Shown here piece by piece: positions 53,297 to 63,016 of a DNA stretch of 64,000 bases. The notes below the pieces were generated by a model, which saw only the letters and a list, made by a program, of their open reading frames with translations, searched no databases and was not told the origin of the DNA. Position 1 is the first letter of the stretch; each line of letters starts with the position of its first letter. A program made the translations under genes and the position numbers. Origin of the DNA: an uncultured Pelagibacteraceae bacterium (GTDB lineage: Bacteria > Pseudomonadota > Alphaproteobacteria > Pelagibacterales > Pelagibacteraceae); NCBI GenBank assembly GCA_902623305.1, contig CACNTB010000001.1, forward strand, positions 124,001 to 188,000. Direction: 5' to 3'.

Positions 53297-54147
53297 TGAG
53301 TGATATAGAAAAGGTTAAAAAACTCAGAGAAGCTACTGGCGCTGGTTTTAAAGATTGCAACCTAGCTATTAAAGAGTCAAATGGAGATTTAGACAAGGCG
53401 ATTGAAATTTTAAGAGTTAAGGGAATCTCTAAAGCTTCAAAAAAAATGTCTAGAGACGCAAAGGAAGGAGTTGTCGTCGTTAGTGGAGATGCCTCAAAAA
53501 CCTCAGTAATCGAAGTAAATTGTGAAACTGATTTTGTTGCTAAAAATGATGATTTTATCTCTTTTGTAAAAGAATTAAGTGAATTAAATAACAAAAATAA
53601 TTCAAACGTTGAAGATTTAAAGAAATCTGAAATGAAAAATGGTCAAACCGTTGAGGACAATTTAGTAGCTTTAATTGCAAAAATTGGTGAAAAAATTACA
53701 ATTGGTAAAGCTAAAACTATTCAAAATTCTAATGGAGTAAATAACCACTATCTCCATACCGTTGTAAAAGACAATGTTGCAAAATTAGCTGTTATGGTTT
53801 CACTGGATACAAAGGATAATTCAGAAATAGTTAAAACATTTAGTAAGCAACTATCAATGCATATTGCAGCATCGAATCCACTAGCTTTAGAATCTAGTTC
53901 AATCGATCAGTCTATTATAGACAAAGAACAAGAGCTAGTTACTGAAGAACTAAAAAATTCTGGAAAACCTGAGGATATTGCAAAAAAAATTAGCTTAGGT
54001 AAAATGAACAAATTTAAAGAAGAAAATTCTCTTTTAACACAAGCCTGGGTAATGGAACCTAAAAAGAAAGTTAAAGATGTGTTAAAAGAGCTTTCTATAG
54101 CTGATTTAAAAATAAAAGAGTTCTATAGAATTAAGATCGGAGAATAA
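53296..54147 (+). CDS. tsf: elongation factor Ts
   Basis: 283 aa; [49 protein letters not shown]. Confidence 0.97.
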   Translation: MSDIEKVKKLREATGAGFKDCNLAIKESNGDLDKAIEILRVKGISKASKKMSRDAKEGVVVVSGDASKTSVIEVNCETDFVAKNDDFISFVKELSELNNKNNSNVEDLKKSEMKNGQTVEDNLVALIAKIGEKITIGKAKTIQNSNGVNNHYLHTVVKDNVAKLAVMVSLDTKDNSEIVKTFSKQLSMHIAASNPLALESSSIDQSIIDKEQELVTEELKNSGKPEDIAKKISLGKMNKFKEENSLLTQAWVMEPKKKVKDVLKELSIADLKIKEFYRIKIGE

Positions 54148-54699
54148 ATGTTTGATGAAAAATCATACAGCCTCAAAATGGATAAGACCATTGAGGTATT
54201 TTCAAAAGAACTTTCATCATTAAGAACAGGAAGAGCTAATGCATCTATGTTAGATCTAATTAAAGTTGATGTTTATGGTCAACAAATGCCTATCAATCAA
54301 ATAGGAAGTATAACAACGCCAGAACCTAGAATGATTAATATTCAAGTTTGGGACAGTAATAATGTTCCATTGCTTGATGCAGCTATTAAAAAGTCAGATT
54401 TGGGATTGAATCCTCAAATTGATGGTCAATTAATAAGATTACCAGTTCCAGAACTTAATGAAGAAAGAAGAACAGAGTTAAAAAAATTAATAAAATCTAT
54501 TGGTGAAAAGTGCAAAGTTTCAATCCGAAATATACGAAGAGATGCCAATGAAGATTTGAAGAAACTTTTAAAATCAAAAGAAATTGGAGAAGATGAAGAA
54601 AAGTCATATGAAAAGAAGGTACAAAAAGTAACTGATGATCATATAAAAACAGTAGATGATAAAGTATCCTCTAAAGAAAAAGAAATAATGACCATATGA
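54148..54699 (+). CDS. frr: ribosome recycling factor
   Basis: 183 aa; SLRTGRANASMLDLIKVDVYG, VSIRNIRRDANEDLKKL. Confidence 0.97.
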   Translation: MFDEKSYSLKMDKTIEVFSKELSSLRTGRANASMLDLIKVDVYGQQMPINQIGSITTPEPRMINIQVWDSNNVPLLDAAIKKSDLGLNPQIDGQLIRLPVPELNEERRTELKKLIKSIGEKCKVSIRNIRRDANEDLKKLLKSKEIGEDEEKSYEKKVQKVTDDHIKTVDDKVSSKEKEIMTI

Positions 54700-55370
54700 A
54701 CCCACTACAACATGTAGCCATCATAATGGATGGTAATGGAAGATGGGGACTAAAACATAAAAAATCTAGAAATTTAGGACACAAAGCAGGCTTGAATGTT
54801 GTTGAACAAATTATCAAAGAATCAATAAAGCATAAAATTAAATTTTTAACACTTTTTGCTTTTTCAACAGAAAATTGGAAAAGACCCAAAAAAGAAATAA
54901 ATTATTTATTTTCTTTATTGGAGACATTTTTAAAAAATAAAATTGATGAATTAAATAAAAAACAAATTAAACTTCAAATAATTGGTAATAAAAAATTCTC
55001 TAAAGATTTAAACAAATTATTAATTGACTCAGAAAAAAAAACTCAAAAAAATAAGGTTTTGCAAATTAATTTAGCATTAAACTATGGGTCAAAATTTGAA
55101 TTGATTGAAGCTTTTAAAAAGTTAAAAAAAAGTAAATACAAATTTACAGAAAAAAATTTTGAAAAATATTTACAAACTAAAAATATCCCTGATCCAGATA
55201 TATTAATACGTACAGGTAATACTCAAAGATTGAGTAATTTTTTACTTTGGCAGATTGCATACGCAGAAGTTTTCTTTGAAAAAAAATTATGGCCAGATTT
55301 TAATAAAAAAGATTTTAATAAAATTATTGAAAAATACAAAAAAATTAAAAGAAATTTTGGAAATGTATGA
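54696..55370 (+). CDS. uppS: isoprenyl transferase (undecaprenyl diphosphate synthase)
   Basis: 224 aa; HVAIIMDGNGRWG, TLFAFSTENWKRP, IRTGNTQRLSNFLLWQIAYAE. Confidence 0.95.
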   Translation: MNPLQHVAIIMDGNGRWGLKHKKSRNLGHKAGLNVVEQIIKESIKHKIKFLTLFAFSTENWKRPKKEINYLFSLLETFLKNKIDELNKKQIKLQIIGNKKFSKDLNKLLIDSEKKTQKNKVLQINLALNYGSKFELIEAFKKLKKSKYKFTEKNFEKYLQTKNIPDPDILIRTGNTQRLSNFLLWQIAYAEVFFEKKLWPDFNKKDFNKIIEKYKKIKRNFGNV

Positions 55371-56029
55371 ATTCAAAAGAATTAACAAAAAGAATTATAA
55401 CGTCAATTCCTTTAATCTTACTATTAGGTTTTTCATTTTATTATTCGTATGTGTTAATAATTACATTAATAATAGTATCTTTTGTTTCTTGGTTTGAATT
55501 TAAAGTCTTAATTAATAAAATTTTTAAAAAAAAATCATTCATACTATTGATTAATTTTTTGATCTTAATATATATCGCAATGTTTTCTTCAATTGTATAT
55601 TTTGGAATTTTACAAGAAAATTTTAAAATAAATATTTTGTATTTGTTTCTAGTCTGCATTTTTTCAGATATAGGAGGATTATTATTCGGGAAAACTTTTA
55701 AAGGAAAAAAATTAACAAAAATCAGTCCAAATAAAACAATTTCTGGATCTATTGGATCATTTATGATGTCAATGTCTTTAGTTCCGTTATTTTATTTTTA
55801 TTTTAATAATAAATTTTCAAATTTATTAGACCTTATTTTGATATCAATTTTAGTATCATTTTTTTGTCAAATTGGAGATTTATTTGTTTCTTTTTTAAAA
55901 AGGAAGGCAAAAGTAAAAGATACCAGCAATATCTTACCTGGTCATGGCGGTTTGTTAGATAGAATAGATGGAATTTTAATTGCTATTCCTTTAGGCATTA
56001 TGGTTTGGGAAATTTTAAAGGTTATATGA
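55367..56029 (+). CDS. cdsA: phosphatidate cytidylyltransferase
   Basis: 220 aa; FSDIGGLLFGKTFKG, SPNKTISGSIGS, LPGHGGLLDRIDGILIAIP. Confidence 0.93.
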   Translation: MNSKELTKRIITSIPLILLLGFSFYYSYVLIITLIIVSFVSWFEFKVLINKIFKKKSFILLINFLILIYIAMFSSIVYFGILQENFKINILYLFLVCIFSDIGGLLFGKTFKGKKLTKISPNKTISGSIGSFMMSMSLVPLFYFYFNNKFSNLLDLILISILVSFFCQIGDLFVSFLKRKAKVKDTSNILPGHGGLLDRIDGILIAIPLGIMVWEILKVI

Positions 56030-57219
56030 AAAAAAGTATTGCTATATTGGGGTCAACAGGCTCAATTGGAAAAACATTATTAAAGATAGTTAAAAAAGAT
56101 CAAAATATTAAAATAATTTTACTTACAGCAAACAAAAACTATAAAGAATTATTTAAACTAGCGAAGTTGTATAATGTTAAAAATATAATTATTACAGATT
56201 TAAAATCATTTAATAAAGCTTTACTAATAAATAAAAATAAAAATTTAAATATTTATAACAACTTTAAAATATTCAAAAAAATTTTTAGAAACAAAATAGA
56301 CTACATTATGAGTTCAATAGTTGGTTTAGAAGGTTTATATCCAACACTGGAAGCAATTAAATATACAAGTAAAATTGCAATTGCTAATAAAGAATCTTTA
56401 GTATGTGGATGGAATTTAATTGAAGAAGAGTCAAAAAAACATAATACGGAAATTATTCCAATTGACTCAGAACATTTTTCTGTTTGGTCTTTACTAGAAT
56501 ACAGATCGATAATCCAAAAAAAATCTATAAATAATAAATTAATTGATGAGATTTATATCACCGCATCTGGTGGCCCTTTTAAAAATTATGATTTAAATAA
56601 ATTTAAATATATTAAACCAAGCGATGCTACGAAACATCCAAATTGGAAAATGGGTAAAAAAATTTCTGTAGATTCGTCAACATTAATGAATAAAGTTTTT
56701 GAGGTAATTGAATTACAAAGACTATTTAAAATTGATTACAAAAAAATTAAAGTTATTATTCAACCAAAATCCTACGTACACGCTATCATAAAATTTACAG
56801 ATGGAACAATAAAACTTCTTGCTCATGAACCTGATATGAAAGTTCCAATTTTTAATTCGATTTATAATAGAAAAAATATAAAAAAATTAAAATCAAAAAA
56901 AATAAATTTTGAAATCTTAAATCAATTAAATTTTACAAATATTGATAAAAAAAAATTTCCTTTAATTGAATTAATTCATAAATTAAAGAAAAAAATTTCA
57001 TTATTCGAAACAGCTTTAACTGTTGCAAATGATGAGCTTGTAAAACTTTTTTTAGAAAATAAAATTTCATACACAGATATAAGTAAAATATTAATTAATT
57101 TTTTAAATTCTAAATATGTGTTGTCATTAAACAATAAAAAGCCACTTAATTATATGATGATAAACTCGACTAAAAATTTAATTCGACTGAAAATTAAAAA
57201 TCACTATAATCAAACCTAA
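56026..57219 (+). CDS. dxr: 1-deoxy-D-xylulose 5-phosphate reductoisomerase
   Basis: KKSIAILGSTGSIGKTLLKIV, IANKESLVCGW, IIPIDSEHFSVW, ITASGGPFKN, HPNWKMGKKISVDSSTLMNK; ATG at 56026 preferred over ORF-track 56005. Confidence 0.95.
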   Translation: MKKSIAILGSTGSIGKTLLKIVKKDQNIKIILLTANKNYKELFKLAKLYNVKNIIITDLKSFNKALLINKNKNLNIYNNFKIFKKIFRNKIDYIMSSIVGLEGLYPTLEAIKYTSKIAIANKESLVCGWNLIEEESKKHNTEIIPIDSEHFSVWSLLEYRSIIQKKSINNKLIDEIYITASGGPFKNYDLNKFKYIKPSDATKHPNWKMGKKISVDSSTLMNKVFEVIELQRLFKIDYKKIKVIIQPKSYVHAIIKFTDGTIKLLAHEPDMKVPIFNSIYNRKNIKKLKSKKINFEILNQLNFTNIDKKKFPLIELIHKLKKKISLFETALTVANDELVKLFLENKISYTDISKILINFLNSKYVLSLNNKKPLNYMMINSTKNLIRLKIKNHYNQT

Positions 57220-59447
57220 TGAGAGCTTTTTTTATTTTTTTAATTATTTTCTTATTCTCAGCTATTAATGCTTATGCTGAAAAATTAGAAAAAATAAATA
57301 TTTATGGAAATAAAAGAATTTCTAAAGATACTATTATTGTTTTTACAAAACTTAAAATAGGACAAAATTTCAATAGCGAAAATGTTAATCAAGCAATTAA
57401 AAATTTGTATGAGACAAATTTTTTTAAAGAAGTGTCAGTAAAAATCGACTCTGGAATACTGGACATTGAAATAGAAGAAAATCCAATTATTCAAAATATT
57501 TTTATTACCGGTGTTAAAAATAAAAATATTATAAAAATTATTGAAGATCAACTTACAATACGGGAAAAAGGATCTTATGTTGAATCTTTAATTAAAAATG
57601 AAGCTAATCGGATTAATAATTTTTTAAGGATCTCTGGATATTATTTTTCAAAAGTTAATTATGAAACAAATTTTAACGAGAATAGTACAGTTGATTTAAC
57701 ATATAATGTTATCACAGGAGAAAAGGCTCTTATAAGAAAAATTAATTTCACAGGAAATAAAATTTTAAAAGATAATAAACTTAAAAGAATAATTATTTCT
57801 GAAGAGGATAGATTTTGGAAATTTATCTCAAAAAAAAAATATCTCAATAAATCTCAAATAAATCTAGATGTTAATCTTTTAAATAATTATTTTAAAAATA
57901 GTGGATACTACAATGTAAAAATAGATAGTTCTGTAGCCAAATTCGTAGAAGACAACTATTTTGATCTTGTCTTTAATATTAATGCTGGAGAAAGAATTTT
58001 TTTTGATGAAGTAAATTTAATTTTACCTGAGGAATATCAAAAAGAAAACTTTCAATTAGTTATTGATGAGATTAATGAATTTAAAAATCAGCCTTACTCA
58101 CTTAGCAAAATAAACAAAGTTTTAGGCGAAATTGATAAAATTGCGCTATCTAAACAATATGAATTTATAAATGCTGAATTTAAAGAGGAAATAAGTGGTA
58201 ACAAACTAAACTTAACAATAATAGTAAATGAAAGTAAAAAGTTTTATGTAGATAGAATTAACATTATTGGAAATATTTACACCAGTGAGAACACAATAAG
58301 AAATATGTTCATTGTTGATGAAGGTGATCCTTTTAATGAATTATTAAACACTCGGTCGATAAATAAAATTAAATCATCTAACTTGTTTTCTAAAGTAGAA
58401 ACGGAGATTATTGAAAGTGATAATTATAAAAAAAATATAAATATTACAGTGGAGGAAAAACCAACTGGAGAAATTTCTGCTGGTGCAGGAGTGTCATCTA
58501 CAGGATCAACATTTTCTGCAAGTATTAAAGAAAATAATTTTGGTGGTGAAGGAATTAAATTAGATACAACTCTTACAGTAAGCGCAAAATCAATAAGAGG
58601 TGGTATTAATTTTTTAATACCTAATTATAATTATTCTGATAGAGATCTTTCATTTGATTTATCAAGAACTACCAACGATTTTTTAAGTGTTTCTGGGTAT
58701 AAAAATTCTTCGACAAATATGTCTATTGGAACTGGTTTTGAATACAAGCAAGACTTTTATTTTAATCCTTCTTTGAGTATTGAATATGAGGATCTTGAGA
58801 CAACATCTTCAGCATCAAATATCTTAAAAAAACAGGAAGGAAACTATTATTCAACTGAATTTGGTTATAATCTACTTTATGATTTAAGGAATCAGGGCTT
58901 TGATCCAACAGATGGTTTTTACTCTAGATTCAATCAATCTCTCCCACTTTTATCAAGCAATTATTCTGTTTACAGTAATTATGATTTTAAAGCTTATCAT
59001 GAATTTTCTGAACAGTTTGTCGGTTCTTTTTCTTTGTATTTAGCTGCTATAAATTCTATTGGTGATGATGATGTTTTAATATCAGACAGAATTAATTTAC
59101 CATCAAAACGGCTAAAAGGATTTGAAAGAGGGAAGGTTGGTCCTAAAGATGGTAATGAGTTTATTGGTGGAAATTATGCTAGTGCTGTGTCATTCAATAC
59201 AACATTGCCTAAAATATTGCCAGATTTACAAGATCTAGAGCTAGGCTTGTTTGTTGATGTTGGTAATGTATGGAGTGTTGATTATGATAGTTCATTAGAT
59301 AATAGTAAGTTAAGATCATCTACTGGAATAACTTTAGATTATTTTACACCTATAGGTCCAATTAATTTTGTATTTTCTCAACCAATAAGCAAATCAAGTA
59401 CAGATGTTACAGAAACTTTTAGATTTGATATTGGTACTTCATTTTAA
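57219..59447 (+). CDS. bamA: outer membrane protein assembly factor BamA
   Basis: 742 aa, signal peptide; repeated POTRA-like segments (INIYGNKRISKDTI, INFTGNKILKDNKL); C-terminal barrel with GFERGKVGP and terminal F. Confidence 0.95.
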   Translation: MRAFFIFLIIFLFSAINAYAEKLEKINIYGNKRISKDTIIVFTKLKIGQNFNSENVNQAIKNLYETNFFKEVSVKIDSGILDIEIEENPIIQNIFITGVKNKNIIKIIEDQLTIREKGSYVESLIKNEANRINNFLRISGYYFSKVNYETNFNENSTVDLTYNVITGEKALIRKINFTGNKILKDNKLKRIIISEEDRFWKFISKKKYLNKSQINLDVNLLNNYFKNSGYYNVKIDSSVAKFVEDNYFDLVFNINAGERIFFDEVNLILPEEYQKENFQLVIDEINEFKNQPYSLSKINKVLGEIDKIALSKQYEFINAEFKEEISGNKLNLTIIVNESKKFYVDRINIIGNIYTSENTIRNMFIVDEGDPFNELLNTRSINKIKSSNLFSKVETEIIESDNYKKNINITVEEKPTGEISAGAGVSSTGSTFSASIKENNFGGEGIKLDTTLTVSAKSIRGGINFLIPNYNYSDRDLSFDLSRTTNDFLSVSGYKNSSTNMSIGTGFEYKQDFYFNPSLSIEYEDLETTSSASNILKKQEGNYYSTEFGYNLLYDLRNQGFDPTDGFYSRFNQSLPLLSSNYSVYSNYDFKAYHEFSEQFVGSFSLYLAAINSIGDDDVLISDRINLPSKRLKGFERGKVGPKDGNEFIGGNYASAVSFNTTLPKILPDLQDLELGLFVDVGNVWSVDYDSSLDNSKLRSSTGITLDYFTPIGPINFVFSQPISKSSTDVTETFRFDIGTSF

Positions 59448-59971
59448 TGAAAAAAAAATTTAATTTAATTATAATAATTATATTAATTAAAAATTTTTTT
59501 ATAATTACCCACTCACATTCATCGAATTTTGCATACATTGATTTTGAATTTTTAATAAAAAATTCAGATGCAGGTTCATCTATTCAAAAAAAAATTGATC
59601 AAATAAAAGAAGAAAAAAAAAATGAATTAAACGAAATAAGAACAAATTTAATTAAAAAGGAAAATGATTTAGCAGGGAAAAAAAATATTTTAAGTGAAGA
59701 AAATTTCAATAAAGAATTAGAAAATTTAAAAAATGAAATAACCCAATTCAATAAAAAAGAAAAAGAATTCAATAATTTTATTAGAAAAGAATATGAAAAA
59801 CTTAATAAAAAACTAATTTCTTTAATAGAGCCAATTTTAGTTGATTATACAAAGAAAAATAATATACAAATGCTTTTTTCAAAAAAAAATTTAGTTATTG
59901 CAGATAATAGTCTAGATATAACAGAGATATTTATGAAGATAATTAATAATGAGGTTAAATTTGATGAGTAA
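59447..59971 (+). CDS. OmpH/Skp family periplasmic chaperone
   Basis: 174 aa; hydrophobic N-terminus, FAYIDFEFLIKNSDAGSSIQKKI, long charged coiled-coil; lies directly after bamA. Confidence 0.8.
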   Translation: MKKKFNLIIIIILIKNFFIITHSHSSNFAYIDFEFLIKNSDAGSSIQKKIDQIKEEKKNELNEIRTNLIKKENDLAGKKNILSEENFNKELENLKNEITQFNKKEKEFNNFIRKEYEKLNKKLISLIEPILVDYTKKNNIQMLFSKKNLVIADNSLDITEIFMKIINNEVKFDE

Positions 59972-60413
59972 AAATTTATCTAAACAAGACATAATTGATT
60001 TATTGCCTCATAGAGAGCCTATGTTGTTAATTGATGAGTTGATAAATATAAAAAAATTACAATCCGCGACTGCAATCATGAATGTAAAAAAGAACGGATT
60101 TTATGTCCAAGGTCATTTCCCGGGGCAACCAGTTATGCCAGGAGTTCTTATAGTTGAAGCATTTGGTCAAGCTGCTGCAGCATTAACCGCTTCAGGCATA
60201 GATAAATCCGAATATGATAATAAATTAGTTTTTTTGATGAGTGTTGAAAAAGCAAGATTTAGGAATCCTGTTATACCTGACTGTAAATTAGAACTAAATA
60301 TTGAGGCTATTAGATCTCATGGAAGAGTTTGGAAATACAAAGGTGAGGCTTTTGTAGAGGGTAAAAAAATGGCAGATGCCCAATGGACAGCTACTATAGT
60401 TGATAGAAAATAA
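59964..60413 (+). CDS. fabZ: 3-hydroxyacyl-ACP dehydratase FabZ
   Basis: LPHREPMLLIDELI, GHFPGQPVMPGVLIVEAFGQAA; second Met (60413 end, start about 59964) is likely, ORF track starts at 59949. Confidence 0.93.
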   Translation: MSKNLSKQDIIDLLPHREPMLLIDELINIKKLQSATAIMNVKKNGFYVQGHFPGQPVMPGVLIVEAFGQAAAALTASGIDKSEYDNKLVFLMSVEKARFRNPVIPDCKLELNIEAIRSHGRVWKYKGEAFVEGKKMADAQWTATIVDRK

Positions 60414-60466
60414 TTAGTAACATTTATTGATAAGTATTTAATATTTTGTTTTGATAATAACAAAAG

Positions 60467-61447
60467 ATGAGCAATCCTTTTTTTGAAAACAAAGGTCCAA
60501 TAGAAATTGAAGATATTTTAACACGGGTAAAAGTTCAAAATAAATCTGAATATAGTGGAATAAATATTAATGATATTAAAGATCTTGTTAACGCATCAAA
60601 TAAAGATATTACATTTTTTCATTCTAAAAAATATGAGTCAGCTGCCTCACAAACAAAGGCACCTTTTTGCATTACAACCAAAAATTTATCTAATAAATTA
60701 CCTAATACCTGTAAACCAATTGAAGTTGACAATGTTCTTGTTTCAACAGCAATGATTACTACAATGTTTTACCCTGATGCTATTACCGATGATTTTGACT
60801 TATATACCCTGAATATTGAAAAAACTTCATACAATCATTCTGTAAATCATGGTCAAAATATATTAATTGGAAAAGATGTTAAAATTGGATCTAACTGTTC
60901 AATTGGGCACAACACAATTATTGAAAGTAATGTTATCATTGGTGATAACTGCTCAATAGGATCCAACGTTATTATTAGAAATACATTAATTAAAAACAAT
61001 GTTTCAATATTAGATGGCTGTGTTATTGGAAAAAAAGGATTTGGTTTTTTTCCAAGTAAAAACGGAAATATTCGTTATCCTCATATTGGTATTGTTATAA
61101 TTGAGGATAATTGTGAGATTGGTTGTGGCTCAACAATTGATAGAGGTTCTCTATCAAATACTATAATTGGCAAAAATACCTTCTTAGATAATCAAGTACA
61201 TATAGCTCATAACAACAAAATTGGTGATAATTGTATCATTGCTGGACAGGTTGGTTTTGCTGGAAGCTCTACACTTGGAAATAATGTTATGATTGGTGGA
61301 CAAGCAGGAATATCAGGACATTTGAAAGTAGGAAACAATGTTCAAATAGGTGGTGGTTCAGGTGTGATTAAAGATGTTTCTGATAACGCTAAAGTGATGG
61401 GGTATCCAGCTAAAGATTTAAAAAGATTTATTAAAGAAAACAAATGA
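60467..61447 (+). CDS. lpxD: UDP-3-O-(3-hydroxymyristoyl)glucosamine N-acyltransferase
   Basis: 326 aa; hexapeptide repeats, GKKGFGFFPSKNGNIRYPHIG, IDRGSLSNTIIG, HIAHNNKIGDNCIIAGQVGFAGS. Confidence 0.93.
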   Translation: MSNPFFENKGPIEIEDILTRVKVQNKSEYSGININDIKDLVNASNKDITFFHSKKYESAASQTKAPFCITTKNLSNKLPNTCKPIEVDNVLVSTAMITTMFYPDAITDDFDLYTLNIEKTSYNHSVNHGQNILIGKDVKIGSNCSIGHNTIIESNVIIGDNCSIGSNVIIRNTLIKNNVSILDGCVIGKKGFGFFPSKNGNIRYPHIGIVIIEDNCEIGCGSTIDRGSLSNTIIGKNTFLDNQVHIAHNNKIGDNCIIAGQVGFAGSSTLGNNVMIGGQAGISGHLKVGNNVQIGGGSGVIKDVSDNAKVMGYPAKDLKRFIKENK

Positions 61448-62220
61448 TACATAAAACTGCAATAATTGATTCAAAAGCCAAAATAGCATCAAATGCCGAG
61501 ATTGGTCCATATTGTATAATTGGTCCTAATGTGGAAATTGGCGAGAAAACTATAATTAAATCACATGTAAATATTTCTGTAAGCGCCAAAATTGGAAAGG
61601 GAAATAAGATTTATCCCTTTGTTTCAATTAACGAACCGCAGGACTTGAAATATAATGGTGAACCTACAAATTTAGTAATTGGTGATAATAATAAAATCAG
61701 AGAATACGTAACAATAAACTCTGGAACAGCTGGTGGTGGTGGCAAAACAGTTATTGGAGATAACTGTTTATTTATGATCTCATCTCATATCGCTCATGAC
61801 TGCCAAGTTGGAAATAACGTAATAATTGCAAATAATGTGCCTTTGGGTGGTCATGTAATTCTAGAAGATAATGTTATTATTGGTGGCAACTCTGCTGTTC
61901 AACAATTTACTAGAATTGGAAAAATGGCCATGATTGGTGGAATGACAGGTGTATTGCATGACGTAATTCCTTATGGATTATCAACAGGAAATAGAAACTC
62001 ATTACAAGGATTGAACTTAATAGGTTTAAGAAGAGCCAAATTTGACAATAAGGATATATTAGGTTTAAGCGAAGCTTATAAAGAAATCTTTGTCACTAAA
62101 AATATCATTGAAAATATAAGTAAATTGAATAGTTCTTTCAAAGATAATCCGTTAGTTAAAAATGTAATTGATTTTATAACAAAAGATAAAAAAAGATCTA
62201 TTTGCACACCATTTTCATAA
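61444..62220 (+). CDS. lpxA: UDP-N-acetylglucosamine acyltransferase
   Basis: 258 aa; hexapeptide repeats, IREYVTINSGT, SSHIAHDCQVGNNVIIANN, GLNLIGLRRA. Confidence 0.95.
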   Translation: MIHKTAIIDSKAKIASNAEIGPYCIIGPNVEIGEKTIIKSHVNISVSAKIGKGNKIYPFVSINEPQDLKYNGEPTNLVIGDNNKIREYVTINSGTAGGGGKTVIGDNCLFMISSHIAHDCQVGNNVIIANNVPLGGHVILEDNVIIGGNSAVQQFTRIGKMAMIGGMTGVLHDVIPYGLSTGNRNSLQGLNLIGLRRAKFDNKDILGLSEAYKEIFVTKNIIENISKLNSSFKDNPLVKNVIDFITKDKKRSICTPFS

Positions 62221-62221
62221 A

Positions 62222-63016
62222 ATGATAGGATTAATATTTGGCGACACTGATTTTCCAAACAAAATTCTTAATACTATCAAAAAAAAGAAAATAAAGTATT
62301 TGATAGTTGATTTATCAAAATCAAAGAAATTTAAAAAAGATAAAAACTCCTATGTGGTATCCATAGGTCAATTTGGTAAAATTATTAAGATTCTTAAGGA
62401 AAATAACTGTAAAAAAGTCTTATTTGCTGGAAAAGTAAATAAACCAAACTTTTCTAAATTGAAATTAGATTTAAAAGGAATTTATTATATTCCTAGAATA
62501 ATCAAAGCCTCAAAACTCGGAGATGCTGCTATACTTAAAGAAATTATAAAAATATTAGGTCAAAATAAAATTAAAACCAAAAATTCACTAACATTTAATC
62601 CTGAATTATCCTTAAAGAAAGGAAATTATTCAAGGTTTAAACCAAACAAGCAAGATAAACTAGATATAAAAAAAGCAATTAAAACTCTTAATAATTTAAA
62701 ACAATATAATTTTAGTCAAGGGGTTGTAGTTAGAAATAAAAAGGTAGTCTCTATAGAAGGAAAAGATGGAACTGAAAAAATGCTTAAAAAAAGTAGAAGT
62801 AAAAAATTTAGAAATCATGGCGTTTTAGTAAAGCTTCCAAAAAAGAAACAAGATCTTAGAATTGATTTACCTACTGTTGGATTAAAGACTTTAAAGCAAA
62901 GTAAGGCAGCCAGTTTAAAAGGAATTGTTGTTAAAAACAAACAACATGTTTTTTTAGATAAAAGCAAATGTGTTAACTTTGCTAATAAAAATAAGATGTT
63001 TATCTTAGTAAAATGA
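62222..63016 (+). CDS. lpxI: UDP-2,3-diacylglucosamine pyrophosphatase LpxI
   Basis: 264 aa; VLFAGKVNKPNFSKLKLD, GDAAILKEIIKI, KSKAASLKGIVVKNKQHVFLDK-type C-terminus; located between lpxA and lpxB. Confidence 0.9.
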   Translation: MIGLIFGDTDFPNKILNTIKKKKIKYLIVDLSKSKKFKKDKNSYVVSIGQFGKIIKILKENNCKKVLFAGKVNKPNFSKLKLDLKGIYYIPRIIKASKLGDAAILKEIIKILGQNKIKTKNSLTFNPELSLKKGNYSRFKPNKQDKLDIKKAIKTLNNLKQYNFSQGVVVRNKKVVSIEGKDGTEKMLKKSRSKKFRNHGVLVKLPKKKQDLRIDLPTVGLKTLKQSKAASLKGIVVKNKQHVFLDKSKCVNFANKNKMFILVK

